Positions 22,660 through 33,434 of a DNA stretch of 64,000 nucleotides are shown piece by piece. The stretch covers positions 817,908 through 881,907 of the forward strand of contig CAUYUJ010015260.1 in NCBI GenBank assembly GCA_963575745.1. The letters run 5' to 3'. The DNA is from Prorocentrum cordatum. Taxonomy: Eukaryota > Sar > Dinophyceae > Prorocentrales > Prorocentraceae. The notes beneath the pieces are model-generated. The model had not been told where the DNA came from and ran no database searches. It saw only the letters and a program-made list of their open reading frames with translations. Position 1 is the stretch's first letter. Each line of letters begins with the position of its first letter. A program made the position numbers and the translations under genes.

Positions 22660-25085
22660 CCAGAGGTTGAGACCGCCATCATGCAGACGCTGATCGAGCT
22701 GTTCACTGCTCAGCAGAAGTTGCCCGTGCTCCTCGGCCTCCTCGGCCTCCTGCGCACTGCCATGGAAAGCGGCCAGCTTCTGCAGGGCTCTCACGAGGCA
22801 GAGTTCAAGACTGAGCTCGAGAAGCTGTTCAAGCTCGCCTTCATAGCGGAGGTCGACGAGGCCGAGCTGGAGGACTTGATCGTGATGAAGACGCACATGT
22901 TGGACACCAACTCTGGCGCGGCTTCGCCGTTTCTGAAGGCCCCACCTGCCCCTGGCCCCTCGCTAATGTCGTCGGTCCGTCCTCGGCGTCGGAGGATTTG
23001 AGTCAGGGGCCCCGGGCCGCGTGCTGAGCTGCGTTTGCGCGGATTGGCCGCGCGGCAACCCCCGCGAGAAGTCGGTAATATCATAGACCGATGGTCCAAT
23101 GTTGAGACCGACCGATGAGAGGATCGACGAGGAACGCAGGGGGCCTCAGGGGGCCGGGAACCTCGCCGCCCTCCGAAATCGGCCTTGAACCCGGGACATT
23201 GCGTTTTTGTTCTGGTTCCGCGCCCCCCCCCCTTTCCGCTGCCAGGCTCTCCGGTTCCTGCCCGCCGGGATGGATCTCGACCAGATGGTCGACGACGAGA
23301 GGAAGAACATCAATTCGGCCAAGTCTCTCGTGGTAGATTTGAAGGATACCGTCGCGCTCGTCACTTGGAGCCGCCCCCCGGAGCCGCAGCGCAGCTGCCG
23401 GGCCGACACGTCCGACCACGTCTGCAATTTCAGGCAGGACGCCCTGGACAAGATGGGCGCTGTGAAAGGCAAGTTCGAGGCCCTGATGTCCAAGGCGCCC
23501 CGGCGCCTGCTCATCATGCACAAGGATGATATTAACTTTGTCAGAGGTGCGCTCTCGGAGGCCACGGCGCTCGTCATCGAGAAATCCCACAAGCGCTACT
23601 CCAACATGCTCGACATGATAATGTTCCTGTGCACGCGGAGGAGCCTCGATGACGCCTTGCAAGTGGCGCAGCGTCTGGAGACGGTGGTGAAAGAACCTTT
23701 CGAGCATGCTTTCAAGACCTTCATGGGCGCGGACTCCATTGTACTGATGGAGACCTAGCTTTCGGAAGGAGCTGCACTCCGTGGTGCCATCGCTCATCTC
23801 GGGCATCCGCGCAATGATCAAGGACTCTCACTGTTTCGTGGAGTGCACGGAGGTGAGGGCCTTCTTCGATGCGACGCTCACGACCAGCGAACCCCCGTTC
23901 AAGAGTGAGGAGGGGGCCCTGTCGCTGGAAGTGCCCAGTTGGAAGGCAGGGCTCGCGTCGCTGCTACAGGTCCTGCAAGTTCGTTGCCTCCGCTTCCTGG
24001 AGATGCTCCCGTCTGAGAGTCGCTGTGCGCGGCTCGCGCGCTCCATGGATGCCGAGTCGTGTCGCAATGAGCTCGCGGTGCTCCGGAACACCTCGCTGGC
24101 TGTCTACGTGGACGAGGGTCTTGAGAACATGGTTGATGGTGTCAACAGCGTGTTGTATTACAGGCCATACTTCCAGACGGCATCGTGGTGGATTTCTGAA
24201 CAGAGTCGCGCACCCGAGCCCAGCATGGGCCATGCTACCTCCCACGGAGAGCGCGGCAATGATGCCGCCCCTGGCAGTGGCACCGCGACCCCGCCATGCA
24301 CGCTGCCGCATCCAGGCGCCGACGAGATCGGGATCCTCAACGTGTCCCTGTCCGGGGGATCCAGCGCCAGCGGGGGCCGCGGCGAGCTGATGCACCAGGG
24401 GGCGCCGGCGGCCCAGGCAGAGGCCAGCGCCAGCGCAGGCCGCGGCGACGCGGTGGAGCCAGCCCCGACATCCCCAGCGGATGCGGCCGCAGTCCCAGCG
24501 ACGCTGGGGGCCCCGGTTGCGGCGGGCAACCTCTCTCTTGCCAGCGTGGAGGCTGCCGCGGAGGCCCCGGTGGCCGCGGAGACGACGGCGCCGGGCGGCG
24601 CTCCGCCGCCGCTGCCGCAGACGGCGCCTCAGCCGGAGGCCGCGCCGCCGCCGCCGAAGAAGCCGAGGGCTCAGACAGTTCTGAAGCTTGCGAACTCGGC
24701 GCCCGTTCCTGGAGGGAAGAGCCGCTTGGTGGCGGCTTTGGGGGTCAGAGTCGCGGCAGGGGCAACGACAGCGTGCCCGGGCGCCGATGCGGTCAGAGCA
24801 GCCAGCGGTTGCGACGCAGCTGCAGCGGAGGCAGAGGCCGCCGCGGCGGGGGAGGCAACGGGCGCCGCGTCCGCGGCGACCGCGCCGGCGGCGCGCGCCT
24901 CCGAGGCGCTTAGCAGCGGCGCAGGCGCCACAGTGGAGGAGGAGGCGGAGGCAACGGCCGCCGTGGCCGCGGCGTCCACGCGGGCTGCATCAGCCGAGGC
25001 GCTCAGCAGCGGCGCAGGCAGCGCGGCTGCATCAGCCGAGGCGCTCAGCAGGGGCGCAGGCAGTGCGGCGGTGGAGGCTCGTGCT
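22660..25085 (+). CDS. Unknown helical protein with Ala-rich tail, one frameshift
   Basis: Exon-like blocks at about 22,660-22,960 (KTELEKLFKLAFIAEVDEAE; mostly helical) and 23,270-25,085. The second starts MDLDQMVDDERKNINSAKSL and continues through a helix-rich domain. Near 23,745-23,757 the frame meets TAG, while the sequence clearly resumes one frame over (FRKELHSVVPSLISGIRA); this is either a one-base indel or a sequencing error. After about 24,240 the product becomes Ala/Pro/Gly-rich, with two or three copies of ASAEALSSGAGSAA at 24,890-25,070. No known domain. Position and strand suggest it may belong with the loci on either side. Confidence 0.45.
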
Positions 25086-25091
25086 GAACGA

Positions 25092-25290
25092 AAATGGGAT
25101 GATATGGAAAGGGGGGGGGGGTGCGAAATCTGCTGCGCGCAGCCGGTTTCGGCCCCGCCGCCGGGCCCATTCCTCGATGCAGCGATGCACGGGCGCCTCC
25201 TGGCGCCGAGAGGCGCCGGGAAAATCAGCTACGTGAGCTGATTTTCACCCCCCCTTTGCTATCCCCCCCCTTTCCCGGCCCGAGAGGCAG
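25092..25290. mobile_element. TCGGGCCGGGCG inverted-repeat element, degenerate copy
   Basis: Recognised by the conserved interior (AAATCTGCTGCGCGCAG, GGGCCCATTCCTCGATGCA, the AATCAGCTACGTGAGCTGATT hairpin) and the right end CTTTGCTATCCCCCC then CGGCCCGAG. The left end is eroded to AAAGGGGGGGGG. It immediately follows the Ala-rich coding stretch. Confidence 0.6.
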
Positions 25291-25295
25291 CGGGC

Positions 25296-26080
25296 GCCGC
25301 GGCGGCGGCGACCGCGGCATCCGGGGCGAGCACCCCCGAGGGGGCCGAGGAGCGAAGCGAGGATCTCCTCCCCCTCCTCCTCCCCGTCCCGCATCTCCTC
25401 CTCCTCGCCCCTCCTCTTCCGAGGATCTCATTCTCATCTCGGGGAAGCGTGAGACTCGAGTAATACTGTAGTAATGCCCACTCGGTGCACATTCTTGTTC
25501 CCTTCTGGCATCTTTCTTCTCTCTCCTGATCCATCGTCGCCCTGATAACATGCGCGCCTCAAGCCCCCGCCGCGACTGAGATACTCGCGGTGGGGCGATG
25601 AGGCCGCGCCATATTGAGAGCCGACGGCAGTGGCCAGGCCGTGGCCGCGCCATTGGGGACATTGACTGGGGGACCCGGGTTCGGGGGTTGAGGGGAGGGT
25701 ACGGTTCTGACTGGCCCCCCCTTTTAGCCAGCCGAACCTCTCCTTTCTTACAGCCATTCGAGGGGGGCAGGCTATCCGCACAGCTCGGCATGCGCCTGCC
25801 CCCCCAGTCCCATGGGCGCACAGTTCCCCGCCCCGCCCCACGCAGCATGGCTGCAGCAGGACGAGGAGGAGGACGATGAGGACGATGAGGGGTGAGAGGA
25901 GGCGGAGGAGTAAGAGGAGGAGGATGAGGAGGAGGATGAGGACGACGGCACCCCCCCCCCCCCTGCCCAGTCCGAGGGCGCGGCGGCGGCGACCGCGGCA
26001 GCCGGGGCACCCCCGAGAAGGCCGAGGAGCGAAGCGAGGATCTCACTCTCATCTCGGGGAAGCGTGAGACTCGAGTAAGC
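25296..26080 (+). repeat. Duplicated segment flanking a gene-free stretch
   Basis: A segment with GGCGGCGGCGACCGCGGCA, GGCCGAGGAGCGAAGCGAGG and ATCTCGGGGAAGCGTGAGAC then TCGAGTAA occurs at about 25,300-25,465 and again, more compactly, at 25,975-26,077. In copy 1 it is interrupted by CCT-rich DNA. The stretch between (25.47-25.86 kb) has no convincing exon; 25,858-25,950 is (GGA)n. Confidence 0.7.
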
Positions 26081-26275
26081 TGGAAGTCGGGTTTGCCGAT
26101 TTTTGTTCGACGATTGCGCCCTGGATTTTGACGGTCCAGTTCCCGCGGGGTGTTTGCAACGGGGGCCCGGGAGCCCGCGTCAAATTTCAGATTGGGCCTC
26201 GTGCCCCCGCCAGGCCAACCCGAGCCCCCCGTGCCCGAGTCTTACGTTTCCCCGGTCGTCGAAGGCAGGTCCCAG

Positions 26276-26400
26276 GACCGGCGGGCGAAAGGGGGGGATT
26301 GGGAAAGGGGGTTGCGACATTTGCTGCATGCAACTGGTTTCGGCCTCGCCGAGGGGCCCATTCCTTGATGCATGGCCGCCCCCGCTGCCCGACCCGAGTC
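26276..26400. mobile_element. TCGGGCCGGGCG inverted-repeat element, internally shortened copy
   Basis: Left end GGCGGGCGAAAGGGGGGGAT, interior TTTGCTGCATGCAACTGGTT and GAGGGGCCCATTCCTTGATG, right end GCCCGACCCGA. Flanked by GTCCC on both sides (26,271-26,275 and just after the right end), matching the 5-bp duplication seen at other copies. The right part of the interior is missing. Confidence 0.6.
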
Positions 26401-28005
26401 CCGAGAGGATGAGGGGGCGGCAGCGGCGGAGGAGGTTGAGGAGTTCAGCGCTCAGTTGTTCGGGCTCGGCGACGCCGACGACGACCGCGGCGGCGCGGTG
26501 GAGGAGGAGCTCGACCGCGTCAATGCTGCGATTGGCAATGGCAGCCGCGTTGGTGGACAGGTGGGCCCCGGCTACGCGGCGGATGCCATGATGATGTCTG
26601 TGCACGTGCTTGCCTTCGCGAAAGTCTTGCGCGTCGCCCGCATTGCCGTTGAGGCGATCCCTGACGCGTCCGCCGGCGCATGCAAGATCGTCGGTGCATC
26701 GGCGACCCCCGAGGGGCTGGTTGAGAGCAGGGACTCTTTCGTTGCCATCGCGTCGCGGGCAATCACCTTGACGTCCGACTTGCAGTCCGGCCAGTTGTCA
26801 GTTCTCTCCCAGTTTGTGGACGAGTGGACGAAGACGGTGACCAATGGCGCAATTGGTTGTGGCCAGGCCTCTTGGGGTCCAAGGGGGCTGGAGTTCCGGG
26901 CATTCCAGGGGCGTGGGCCGGGCTCAGGGCGCAAGGGGCCCAAGAAACCGACATCGGGGAAGACCACCCGGATTGAGAAAATCAGGGGCTGCCGAAGCCG
27001 CGCCACTGGCCCAGGAGGGGGGGGGGAGGGGGAGGAGGAGGGGGGGGGAGGGGGAGGAGGAGGGGGAGAAGAAGAGGAGGAGGAGGAGGAGAGGAGGAGG
27101 AGGGAGGAGGAGGGAGGAGGACGAGGAGGAGGAGGACGAGGAGGAGGAGGAGGAGGAGAAGGAGGAGGAGGAGGAGGACGACGACGAGGAGGAGGAGGAG
27201 GAGGAGGAGGCTGGCCTGCCCCAGAGCCACAGATCGCAGGAGGACGGGGGTGAGGGGGAGGAGGAGGAGGAGGAGGAGGAGGAGGAGGAGGGGGGGGAGG
27301 AGGAAGGAGGGGGGAGGAGAAGAGAAACGAGGAAAAGGAGGGGGGAGGATTTTGTTTGTTGCCACATCCCAGGTGCAGAGCTTGGACTACGCCTGCAACG
27401 CGGCGGCTGACAGCTCGAAGGCGATGCTGCTGGGGCGCATGCAGGACCTTTTCAAGACCGTGAAGTTGCACTTCAAAGCCCTCTCCGATAAGATCGTGGC
27501 GCAGGGGTTCAACATCTCGCTGGTCGATTACCTGGAGTCCCTCAGCTCTCAGGGGAGCTCGCTGCCAACTGGCGGGCACCGTGCGGCGCTGGCAGCGGCG
27601 ATCCAGGTGCCCACTGCGAAGACGATGTGCCGCGACTTCCGCTGGTTCGTCGACAAGTGCGCGCCGCTGTTCCAGATGGCCAACGACGCCCTCGAGGCTG
27701 GAATGGCGTGGGACTCCGACCCGACGTTCGTGGGTGCCGGCATGCTCTCGGGATCGATGACGTGCATGCAGTCGCTGCTCGGCTCGCAGGATACCGAGTC
27801 CATGGCCAAGACGCTGCGAAGCCTTCAGTCCGTCCTGCCGGCGAAGCACATGGCCCCCCACTCGTGCGCGACGGCCAGCATCAACGCGGTCCTGGCCCAG
27901 GACTGCCTCGCAAAGTCGGCTGAGAGGCCGGCGGGTGGCCCCGAGCCGAAGCGGCGCAAGGGCGGTGGCAAGCAGCAGGCAGCCGCCGCCGCGGCGCCGG
28001 CCTAG
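26372..28005 (+). CDS. Unknown protein, two exon-like blocks, basic C-terminus
   Basis: Block 1 (26,372 to about 26,990) starts at ATG and holds FAKVLRVARIAVEAIPDASA and ITLTSDLQSGQLSVLSQFVD, a helix-rich domain without a known name. Block 2 (about 27,372-28,005) continues SLDYACNAAADSSKAMLLGR and ends with PEPKRRKGGGKQQ and TAG; KRRK is a possible nuclear-localisation signal. A (GGA)n intron of about 330 bases lies between. The ATG overlaps the right part of the small inverted-repeat element at 26,276-26,400, so this element may supply the start, or the true 5' exon lies upstream. Confidence 0.5.
27015..27345 (+). repeat. (GGA)n tract
   Basis: Purine-only plus strand with GGA, GAC and G-run variants, between the two exon-like blocks of the 26.4-28 kb gene. 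Confidence 0.9.
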
Positions 28006-28062
28006 GACTCCTTAGCTTAGCCTGAGCCTAGGACGACCACGACGACGACCACGACGACGACA

Positions 28063-28285
28063 ACGACGACGATTGACGAACCAACAACACACACACACAC
28101 ACCCATGCCCATAGGTGGAACGGAGAGGGCTATGGGCGCGCGTTGTCGGATGAGGGACCCCGCTCGAACGGGGGCGTTCCCCAGGGTCCGACAACCCGCA
28201 CCCGTGCCCATAACCAGTCTTCCTCCCTACGACCTCCCTATGGGTTGGGTGTGTGTGTTGTTCGTTCGTCAACGACTGCGACGAC
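28063..28285. repeat. Foldback (inverted repeat) with CA/TG runs
   Basis: Left arm GATTGACGAACCAACAACAC then (AC)n and CCCATAGGTGG. The right arm is its inverse: CCTATGGGTTGGG, (TG)n, TTGTTCGTTCGTCAACGAC. A second inner stem is GTTGTCGGAT...GGACC against GGGTCCGACAAC. Both outer flanks are GAC-triplet DNA. No coding frame. Confidence 0.75.
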
Positions 28286-28305
28286 CGCGACGACTGCGAC
28301 GACGA

Positions 28306-28338
<33 letters not shown>

Positions 28339-29099
28339 ACGACGACCTCTGTTGCCTCTGCTGCGGCAGCACTTGCCGCTCCGCGGCTGTTTTCGCGCCC
28401 TCGCACCGCTGCCCGCCGGAAGGGGCGGCCCTCGGTCACTGGGCGCGCGGGCCGCCCTAGGCCTAGTGCTTGGGCCGTGGCCCTGGCACAATTTGGAACC
28501 CATGGAAGCTAGGGGGCGGCCTAGACCTCGCCGTCACCCTCGCCCTGGCTCGAGGCTGGGCTGTGGCAGCGCAGCAGCTCGCGCGATTCGGATCGGTTTT
28601 TTTTTTTTTGCCACTTTTCTCACCTGCCTGTCAGTGGTCAGCTTTAGCTGATAATGTATATCACCGTAGTTCAGTTTAGTAATAGATAGGAGGACCGAGG
28701 AGGTTCCGCGACTGCTGTCTGCTCTGCACGTGCGTGCACATGTGGGCTGGTGCCATGGCCACGGCGCAGGACAGACGACGAGCGAAGAGAGTCTGGAGAG
28801 CGAATAAGATCGGCCGCCCCTGCCTGGGGCCCCCCTCCACGAGGGGGGAGGAGTCGAGGAGAAGCCCGAATGTTCGAGTGGATGATGTCCTCCCTCAGGC
28901 CTCCCCCCTCACCTCCTCATCCTCTTCGGGGTGGTCCTCTGTCGGGACCTCCGTGGTTCCTCCTCCTCACCCTCTCCCTTCTCCTTTTTTCATGCCCCTC
29001 CCCCTCCTCCTTCTCCTCCTTCTCCTCCTCCGCCTCCTCCTCCTCCTTCCTTTTTATTATTCGACGATCCCTCCTCCGTCATTGCCCCAGTGCGACCCT

Positions 29100-29265
29100 G
29101 CCCAGGAGTTGGAGCATTTAGGAAAGCAACATCTACATCTACACCAACAGCTACATTTACATCTACACCTGCATGCGAGACTCACATCTGCCTCTGCGTC
29201 TACACCTACAGCTACACCTACATCGACACCCACATCCACATCTACACCTACACCTACAAGCATCT
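29100..29265 (+). repeat. Hexamer array ACATCTACACCT
   Basis: Period-6 repetition of CATCTA/CACCTA units over about 165 bases, directly before the pentamer arrays. Confidence 0.8.
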
Positions 29266-29267
29266 AT

Positions 29268-29880
29268 GCTAGGCTGTGCTATGTTAGGCTGCGCTATGCT
29301 ATGCTATGTTGTTCTATGATATGATATACTATGCTATGCTGCGCTATGCTATGCTTTGATATATGCTGTGCTGTGCTATGCTATATTACGCTATGCTGTG
29401 ATAATGCTGCGCTGCGCTATGCTGCGCTCAGCTTAGCTAAACTAAGCTAGGTTACGCTAAGCTACGCTGAGCTAGGCTTGGCTAAGCTGAGCTAAACTGA
29501 GCTAAGATGAGTTAAGTTAAGGAAAGTTAAGCTTAGCTAAGCTAAGCTAAGCTAAGCTGGGCGAACCCAGGGGGCGCATTGCGCACTGCTTGCGGGGGCT
29601 CCGGGCTGGCCATCGAGGCTAGCTCGGCATCTGTCGCGCATTGCTTTTGCTTTGTCTTTCCTTTGCTTTTGCTTTTGCTGTTGCTTTGATTTGCTTTGCG
29701 TTGCTTGTGCTTTGCTGCTTTGTTTTGCTGTCGCTGCTGTTGTTTTGCCGTTGCCTTTGCTTTGCTGCTATGCTGCTATGCTGTGCTGTGCTATGCTATT
29801 CTATAGGCTATGCATGCTGCGCTGTGCTGTGCTGCGCTATGCAAGGCTATGCTACGCAGCGCTAGCTATGCTACGCGGCG
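29268..29880 (+). repeat. Pentanucleotide arrays (TGCTA, AGCTA, TGCTT)
   Basis: Successive blocks of 5-bp units share the core GCT: TGCTA/TGCTG (29,268-29,430), AGCTA/AGCTGA (29,430-29,560), TGCTTT (29,640-29,760) and again TGCTA (29,760-29,870). A related mosaic is at 32,080-32,270. Confidence 0.85.
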
Positions 29881-30005
29881 GAATCCAGCCGTGGCGAGGA
29901 GATTCCAGCCGTGGAGGGATCCAGCCGCGGCGAGGATAATCCAGCCGTGACGATGAGAATCCAGCCGTTGAGGACTCCAGCCGCGGCGATGGGGTCCAGT
30001 CCCGT
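29880..30005 (+). repeat. ATCCAGCCGTGGCGAGGA minisatellite, copy 1
   Basis: Six to seven imperfect units of about 20 bp containing TCCAGCCGYGGCGA. The same minisatellite recurs at 31,760-31,910 on the other side of the 30.2-31.1 kb gene. Confidence 0.85.
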
Positions 30006-30187
30006 GCTGCGACTGCGTTCTCCGATAATGCAGAGCTCAGTGAAGTCCCCGCCCACCGTCCTCCTGCATCTGTTCTGGCCCAAGCTTTTCGCGCGACCAG
30101 CAGCGCTGCAGGTTCGCGCGCGACCGCGCGCATCACCAGCGCAACCAGCCGCACCGCTGTGAACCAGCAGCACCGCGCGCATCGGCG

Positions 30188-31121
30188 ATGGCAGAACACG
30201 TGATGAGGGCGACCGAGCACACGTTCGGGTTCAACATCGCGAACGGCGAGTGCTACCTGAAGGACGTGGAGGGGGGGCAGTGGTTCTCGGTCGAGCCGCC
30301 TGTGGGCGCCAAGGATCGGGCGAAGAGAACTACGCACATGCGCTGATCCTGGCAAGGCCCATCCTTGACCCAGGATCGGTGCATATGCCGTCCTGGCCAA
30401 GGTAGGAGGGCGTATGCACCGATCCTGGGCTCAGGATGGGCCTGGCCAGAATCGGTGCATGTGCATAGTTCTCTTCCCTCTAAAGGAGTGGCCGCTCTTC
30501 CCCGCCGCGCAGATGCTGAAGGGCGAGCTGGAGGAGAAGTTCAGCTTCTATTGCGGCAAGAAGATCTCGCTCTACCGCGCATTGCACGTGAACGGCCAGG
30601 TTCGCCGCGATGGAGAGGCGCACGAGGACTGGCACGCCATCGACCAGAACGCGGCGAAGGTGGGCGTCTACGTGCAGGTGGACTCGTTCGAGCTGCCTGC
30701 GGGCGATGGCCCCGGCGCGTGCGACATGCGCGGCGGAGCGGGCAACGGCGACTTCGGCGACGGCGTCTACCTGAGCATCTACATTCTCGACGAGAAGTTC
30801 AAGGGGTGGTATAGGGTCGAGTTGGTCAGCTCCCTTGCGACGTCGACGGTGACGTGCAAGGAGCTGAAAGCGGGCATCCTGGACAGGCGGAAGGTGGTCA
30901 AGTCGGACCGCAAGATTGCGAGCATGCGCGTCTACAAGCACAACTTTGAGCACGTCCCGAAGCCCACGCCCATCCCGACTACGGACCACATCAAGGTCAA
31001 TGGCGAGGGCAAGAACAGCCCGACCTTCACGGTGGCCCTGAAACCGAGCTTGAAGGTGGAGACGACCGAGGGTGACAGCTTGGGCAGCTCGTGGGCAGCG
31101 GCAGAAGACATTCGGCAGTAG
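30188..31121 (+). CDS. Unknown 253-residue protein, two exons
   Basis: Exon 1 is 30,188-30,313 (ATG; ends VEPPVGAK) and exon 2 is 30,486-31,121 (starts EWPLFPAAQMLKGELEEKFS; TAG stop). Joining them at the GA...AG intron 30,314-30,485 keeps the frame exactly, and exon 1 read through would stop within 10 codons. The product is soluble-looking, with a beta-rich middle (VYVQVDSFEL, GDGVYLSIYILDEKFKGWYR) and a Lys-rich C-terminal half. No signal peptide or membrane segment. No family recognised. It is one of the few genes in the window that looks complete and undisturbed. It is bordered on both sides by the same minisatellite and pentamer repeats. Confidence 0.7.
30314..30485 (+). other. Introner-like intron made of a 62-bp inverted repeat
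   Basis: The intron (GATCGG...AAAG) is almost wholly a hairpin. The left arm, about 30,323-30,385, starts AAGAGAACTACGCACATGC. The right arm, about 30,413-30,475, ends GCATGTGCATAGTTCTCTT. The two match with only a few differences over about 62 bp and enclose a loop of about 28 bases. AAGGA occurs at both exon borders, as expected for a short target duplication. Confidence 0.8.
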
Positions 31122-31159
31122 GCAGTAGGCGCGCCAGCACCTGCGCTGACGACGGCACT

Positions 31160-31280
31160 TGCAGAGCCTACGCCAGCGCCTACACCAGCCTACGACGGCA
31201 CCGACTGCGCCTACGCCAGCGCACACGCCATCGCCTACACCTTCAGCGCCGACGCCAGCGCCTACGCCAACGACAATTTG
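31160..31280 (+). repeat. Period-6/12 array GCCTACGCCAGC
   Basis: Imperfect 12-bp units just after the stop codon of the 30-31 kb gene. Confidence 0.75.
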
Positions 31281-31759
31281 TTGTGGGCCACGGCCGCGCT
31301 CGTTTCGCCTCGGGACGCCCGAGACCGGTAAGCGTTCTTGGCTTCACGGCCACTGAGAAAGAATCGGGGGCGGAAAAGAGGGGGGCGATGACTGGGGGGA
31401 GTGGAAATCATGGCGGGGGCCATGATATATATTTCCCCAGATGTTATGCCGCCTTTTCTTTTTTCATTACGTCCCTGGCCCCCCCGCTGGGCCGCGCACA
31501 TGCCGCCGGTCATGATTTGCACCCCCCCTCTTGGACACCCCCCTCTTGGCCGTTCCCGAGAGAAAAACTTTTTTCTCGATTCAAATGGCTTACTCTACGC
31601 ATGTCCCGTCCTCCGACACAGCTACATCCTGGTGCGACCGAATGCTATGCTATGCTCGGCCCCGCGACTATGCGATGGAATGCTATGCTCAGCTTCCCGA
31701 CGCTCTGCTACGCTATGCCACGTTGGGGGCGAGGGGCGGTCGGGGCCTGGCGTCGCTGA

Positions 31760-31912
31760 CGTCGTGAAGTCCGGCCGCTGGGCACTCCGGTCGCTGACGT
31801 TGTGAAGTCCAGCCGTGGCGAGGGGGGCACCGTAGCCGCTGACGGGGAATCCAGCCGCGGCGATCGGAATCCAGTCGCGAAGAGGGAATCCAGGCGTGGC
31901 GATGGGGGCCCA
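31760..31912 (+). repeat. ATCCAGCCGTGGCGA minisatellite, copy 2
   Basis: Units with TCCAGCCGYGGCGA, as at 29,880-30,005. It is preceded by TGCTATGCT units (31,645-31,710). Confidence 0.8.
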
Positions 31913-32079
31913 GACACAGTGCGTTGGGATCTGGTCAAAATGAGACCCCAAACGCGCCAGTGTTAGCCGTTTCTTTGTTCGAGAGTGTGAGCACTGCGAG
32001 CTTTGGGCGCAGCGCGGGGTCCCTCGGCCCACGGACGAGGACATTGAGGCCCACGACAAGGCCCACCGCAACTATGATA

Positions 32080-32270
32080 TGATGTGTTGCGCTATGTTAT
32101 GCTACGCTATGCTGCAATGCTATACTATGATGTGCTCTGCTATGCTAAAGCCCAACGAAGCTAATATGAAGGTAAGCTAAGCTACGATAGACCTGAGCGA
32201 AGATGAAGCTAAACTAAGCTAAGATGAAATAAGCTAAGCTAAGATGAGATACGCAACGCTAAGCTCAGGG
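32080..32270 (+). repeat. Pentanucleotide mosaic (GCTAT then AGCTA)
   Basis: TGCTATGCTACGCTATGCTG units followed by AAGCTAAGCTA units with GATGA interruptions. Same order of block types as at 29.27-29.56 kb. Confidence 0.8.
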
Positions 32271-32639
32271 GACGTAGCTGGGGGAACCGCGGGGCGGATG
32301 CCGGGGGAACCGCCCGGGGCGCTTTCCACGGCCCGGCCCATTAAGCCCAGAGGGTGAGTAAGAACCCTTCTAGCCTCTAGGCAGAGCCTAGGTAGGGAAT
32401 AACATGTATCAATCCTCCTCAATTCCATTCAACCTCCAAACCGTTTGGTCCAAACCTCCATCAGCGGAGGAGGGGGGGGGGCGACGACGTTGGCGGCGAG
32501 AGGAGGAGGAGGGGGGGCGAGGAGCCCTCGTCAGCCTCCTCGCCCGCCGGCCCGATGGGGGCCCTGCCTCCAGCGCGGGCGCCGTCAGGCCTGGGCCGCG
32601 GCGGCCGCGGCTTGAGCGGCTTGGGCTTGGGCCGAACGG

Positions 32640-33085
32640 GGGGGGGACGCTCAGGGTGGAAGGGGCGGAGGAGGAGGAGGGGGGGGAGGGGGGGTAGGAG
32701 GAGGGGGAGGAGGAGGAGGAGGAGGAGGAGAAATAATATTCTCATGACTCATGACGATGATGACGAGGAGGAGAAGGGGGGGCGGAGGCGGGGGCGGAGG
32801 CGGGGGCGCAGGCGGAGGCCGCGGGGGAGCTCCCCAGTCGTTCCGATCTCTACTCTAGAGGTACCCTGGGTACCCTTGCACCCTTGCCTCCTCGGTCCAT
32901 CCAGCGCCACTTTCGCTGGCCGCGCCCCGCTCGGAAAGCTTCGAAATGCGCGTCCTAGGCCCTTGCATCCCATCGCCCATCGTCGCGCATCCTGCCTGTG
33001 CGCGCCCTCCTTGCTTGGCCAGGGCGACGCGCGTGATCCGATCCAGCGCCCAGGATCGCAGGATCGGGAGGGGGGGGGGGAGGGG

Positions 33086-33120
<35 letters not shown>

Positions 33121-33300
33121 GAGGAGGAGGAGGAGGAGGAGGGAGGAGGAGCGAGGAGTGAGGACCCAGGACTGAGGACTGAGGAGGAGGAGGAGGAGGT
33201 GCGAGGAAGAGGAGGAGGAGGAGGAGGAGCAGTCAGTCAGTCAGTAAATCAATCAGTCAATCCAATCAGTCAGCCGCCCGAGTTGACTGACTCGTGCGTC
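32640..33300 (+). repeat. Poly-purine (GGA)n blocks and CAGT repeats
   Basis: (GGA)n at 32,640-32,735 and 33,068-33,230, followed by CAGT/CAAT units at 33,229-33,290. Between 32,740 and 33,060 there is GC-rich DNA with no convincing gene. Confidence 0.8.
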
Positions 33301-33434
33301 TCCTCCTCCTCTCTCCTTCTCTCGCCCTCCTCCTCCTCCGCCCGTTCCTCCGCCCTGCCCCTCCTTCCGTCTTCCGGAGCTCATTCAGTTGTGCAATTGT
33401 CCGGGCGCAGAGGCGCGCGCGGGCTTGCGCTGCC

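Noticed and set aside
28734-29324. Plus-strand frame starting MHMWAGAMATAQDRRRAKRV
   Set aside because: After about 60 residues it runs into CCT and hexamer repeats; no second exon or known domain supports it.
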